Positions 13,066 through 14,650 of a stretch of 14,650 nt of DNA are shown here, piece by piece (the first letter of the stretch is position 1; each line of letters opens with the position of its first letter). A program made the position numbers and the translations under genes. Below the pieces are notes generated by a model that searched no databases, had not been told where the DNA came from, and saw only the letters and a program-made list of their open reading frames with translations. Source of the stretch: an uncultured Acetatifactor sp. GTDB lineage: Bacteria; Bacillota; Clostridia; Lachnospirales; Lachnospiraceae. The stretch spans positions 1 to 14,650 of the forward strand of contig CAJUGL010000074.1 of NCBI GenBank assembly GCA_910586515.1. Reading direction: 5' to 3'.

Positions 13066-14438
13066 CCGTCGAACCCATGGACCCAGTCGCAGCACAGATA
13101 ATAAAACAGATAAATCACCGAACTGATCCCCCAGGTCAGCGGATAGGCCCAGTAAATATACCCGATCTCATTCGTCAGCTTCATGACGATAAAAATATAG
13201 GCAATCCGGATCAGGCACCACACAGCCAACATGACGCACATGGGCACAAAAGCCTTTCCCGCCCCCCGGCAGACCGCCGCCACAGCATGGGAGAAGGCCA
13301 GAAGACAGAAAAACAGCGAAACCGTCCTTGCCTGACGCACGCCCAGCTCTATCACCCCCGGATTCTGATCAAACATTCCGATAAGCCGGGGCGCCAGAAG
13401 ATAACACACCACGCCGATGGCCTCAGCCATGATCATTGCGGACAAAATGCTGAACCTGGCGCCTTTCCTGGCCCGGTCATACTGCCTTGCCCCCAGATTC
13501 TGACTGATAAAGGTAGTGCTTGCCATATTGAAGCTGGTGATGGGCAGGAAGGCAAAGCCCTCAATCTTGGCGTGAGTGCCGTATGCAGCCATGGCCAGCT
13601 TGCCGAATGAATTGATCTGAGACTGCACAATCACGTTGGCAAAGGCGATCACGGAATTCTGTACCCCTGAGGGCAGGCCATTCCTGATGATTTCCCCCAG
13701 CATATCCCTGTGGAAACGGATCTTCCTCCACTCTACGGTAAACACATTCCCCTTTTTCATCAAGTGGATCATGCACAGCACCACGCTGGCTGCCTGGGAA
13801 ATCACCGTGGCTATGGCCGCAGACCACACACCGAAACGAAATACCGCCAGGAACAGCACATCCAGAACCACGTTCATCACGGAGGAAAAAATCAGGTAAT
13901 ACAGCGGACGCCTGCTGTCTCCCAAAGCATTCATGATGCTGCGGCAGACATTGTACAGCACCAGGGCCAGAGAGCCCAGAAAATAATACCGGAAATACGA
14001 TACCGCCTCCGGAAGCACCTCCGGGTCAGTCTGCATCCACACCAGAAAGGTAGGCGTCAGAGCCACGCCCACCACGGTCAGCAGCACACCCGCAGCCAGC
14101 CCGAAAGCCAGCACCGTATGTATGGCCCTGGAAACCTGAACCTGATCCCCCGCCCCGAAGTAACGGGAGATTACCACCCCGGCGCCCATGGCAATCCCTG
14201 CGAAGAAACTGATCATCAAAAAGATCAATGTCCCCGAGGAAGTCACCGCCGCCAGGGCGTTTGTCCCCAGATAACGCCCTACAATAAAGGCATCCGCCGT
14301 ATTATACAGCTGCTGAAATACCTGACTCAGAAAAATCGGCAGCGCAAATCCCAGCATCAGGGAATAGGGATTTCCCGCCGTCATGTCCTTTGTGTGATGT
14401 AGTGCTTTTCCCTGCTTATTCTCTTGTGTATTTGTCAT
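13059..14438 (-). CDS. MATE-family multidrug/toxin exporter
   Basis: A polytopic exporter (459 aa from the chosen start) of the MATE family, using a sodium or proton gradient to expel cationic or organic compounds. It has two six-helix bundles: the first begins LMLGFALPIFLSQVFQQLYNTADAFIVGRYLG-like (split here as SLMLGFALP, FQQLYNTADAFIVGRYLG), the second begins near IIRNGLPSGVQNSVIAFAN. The MATE signature elements LYNTADAFIVGR, GAGVVISRYFGA and FISQNLGA are clear. An in-frame ATG at 14477 would add 13 basic residues, but it has no ribosome site and sits 9-18 nt from two TATAAT boxes, leaving almost no leader. The ATG at 14438 is therefore preferred, with only a weak AGGG or a distant GAGAGAGGA. 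No regulator gene is seen in the window. Confidence 0.9.
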   Translation of the reverse strand: MTNTQENKQGKALHHTKDMTAGNPYSLMLGFALPIFLSQVFQQLYNTADAFIVGRYLGTNALAAVTSSGTLIFLMISFFAGIAMGAGVVISRYFGAGDQVQVSRAIHTVLAFGLAAGVLLTVVGVALTPTFLVWMQTDPEVLPEAVSYFRYYFLGSLALVLYNVCRSIMNALGDSRRPLYYLIFSSVMNVVLDVLFLAVFRFGVWSAAIATVISQAASVVLCMIHLMKKGNVFTVEWRKIRFHRDMLGEIIRNGLPSGVQNSVIAFANVIVQSQINSFGKLAMAAYGTHAKIEGFAFLPITSFNMASTTFISQNLGARQYDRARKGARFSILSAMIMAEAIGVVCYLLAPRLIGMFDQNPGVIELGVRQARTVSLFFCLLAFSHAVAAVCRGAGKAFVPMCVMLAVWCLIRIAYIFIVMKLTNEIGYIYWAYPLTWGISSVIYLFYYLCCDWVHGFDGK

Positions 14439-14485
14439 GGCCCTGCCGCATTCCTCTCTCTTTCGGTTTTTCCGCATACTTGCGC

Positions 14486-14500
14486 ATTATATTCATTATA
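14486..14500 (-). promoter_or_regulatory. candidate -10 boxes of the MATE gene
   Basis: Two perfect TATAAT hexamers lie on the minus strand at 14495-14500 and 14486-14491. Neither has a convincing -35 element at 16-18 bp, so an activator or a weak promoter is possible. Transcription from the first would give a leader of about 50 nt for the ATG at 14438. Confidence 0.45.
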
Positions 14501-14547
14501 CACCTAATAATGAGGGATTGGTAGACTTTCGGAGGAAAATTTTAATG

Positions 14548-14577
14548 ACAGAATTATTGCAATTTTACTTATTCTGT
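14548..14577. promoter_or_regulatory. inverted repeat upstream of the MATE promoter
   Basis: ACAGAAT (14548-14554) and its reverse complement ATTCTGT (14571-14577) are separated by 16 bp in an AT-rich stretch upstream of the -10 boxes. It could be an operator for a regulator encoded to the right of the window. The rest of 14478-14650 has no gene that I can support. Confidence 0.3.
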
Positions 14578-14650
14578 GATATTTACATTATTAAACTGTA
14601 ACGATTGTAATTAGGTATGCCACAACCTGTTTGCTTACCAGGTATAAGCT

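Noticed and set aside
14600..14650. Short ACCTG/CAGGT hairpin near the right edge, considered as a riboswitch edge
   Set aside because: Only a 5-bp stem is visible and no conserved aptamer motif could be recognised; the region is cut by the window end.

Overview
The window reads as chromosomal DNA of a GC-moderate, Gram-positive anaerobe of the Clostridia, most likely a gut Lachnospiraceae. The basis is strong AGGAGG-type ribosome sites, several GTG starts, vegetative TTGACA/TATAAT promoters, a two-gene ECF sigma/anti-sigma module, a phosphatidylserine synthase of the type common in clostridia, a type III pantothenate kinase and YitT. This placement is inference; no rRNA or other marker gene lies in the window. 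No tRNA, rRNA, CRISPR array, IS element or phage gene was seen.

Left part (1-2915, minus strand): an amino-sugar operon reading leftwards from a near-consensus promoter at 2887-2915. It carries a cytoplasmic Asp-box sialidase-like protein, N-acetylmannosamine-6-phosphate 2-epimerase (nanE) and a ROK-family sugar kinase, the likely ManNAc kinase. Kinase plus epimerase turn ManNAc into GlcNAc-6-phosphate. The aldolase (nanA) and a transporter are not in the window. A possible small Cys-rich reading frame runs off the left edge.

Middle (3110-4700, plus strand): an ECF sigma factor and a six-TM anti-sigma factor with an N-terminal zinc-binding (ZAS-like) motif. Between them lies an unusual 166-bp gap with a 28-nt near-perfect direct repeat. 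A strong hairpin at 4672-4698 closes the unit against convergent greA.

Centre-right (4706-11711, minus strand): a long leftward run. A promoter at 11683-11711 drives a PAP2-type phosphatase and a YbhN/LPG-synthase-like membrane protein, joined by a 1-nt overlap. A second promoter at 9767-9795 drives pssA-psd (CDP-diacylglycerol to phosphatidylserine to phosphatidylethanolamine), coaX (type III pantothenate kinase), a dus-type tRNA dihydrouridine synthase and an unrecognised 335-aa protein. greA follows from its own promoter, whose -35 box contains the stop codon of the preceding gene. Four of these genes (ybhN-like, pssA, coaX, dus) start with GTG.

Right part (11843-14650, minus strand): a YitT-family membrane protein with its own promoter and a terminator, preceded upstream by a MATE-family exporter. 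Between the yitT stop and its terminator lies about 150 bp of consecutive hairpins. This is the least explained structure in the window and may be a dispersed repeat or a structured RNA.

Most of the window is recognisable housekeeping and accessory metabolism. I did not find a clear novel defence or mobile system. The points most worth following are the hairpin array, the sigma/anti-sigma gap repeat, the same-frame dus/unknown gene pair and the signal-less sialidase-like protein.
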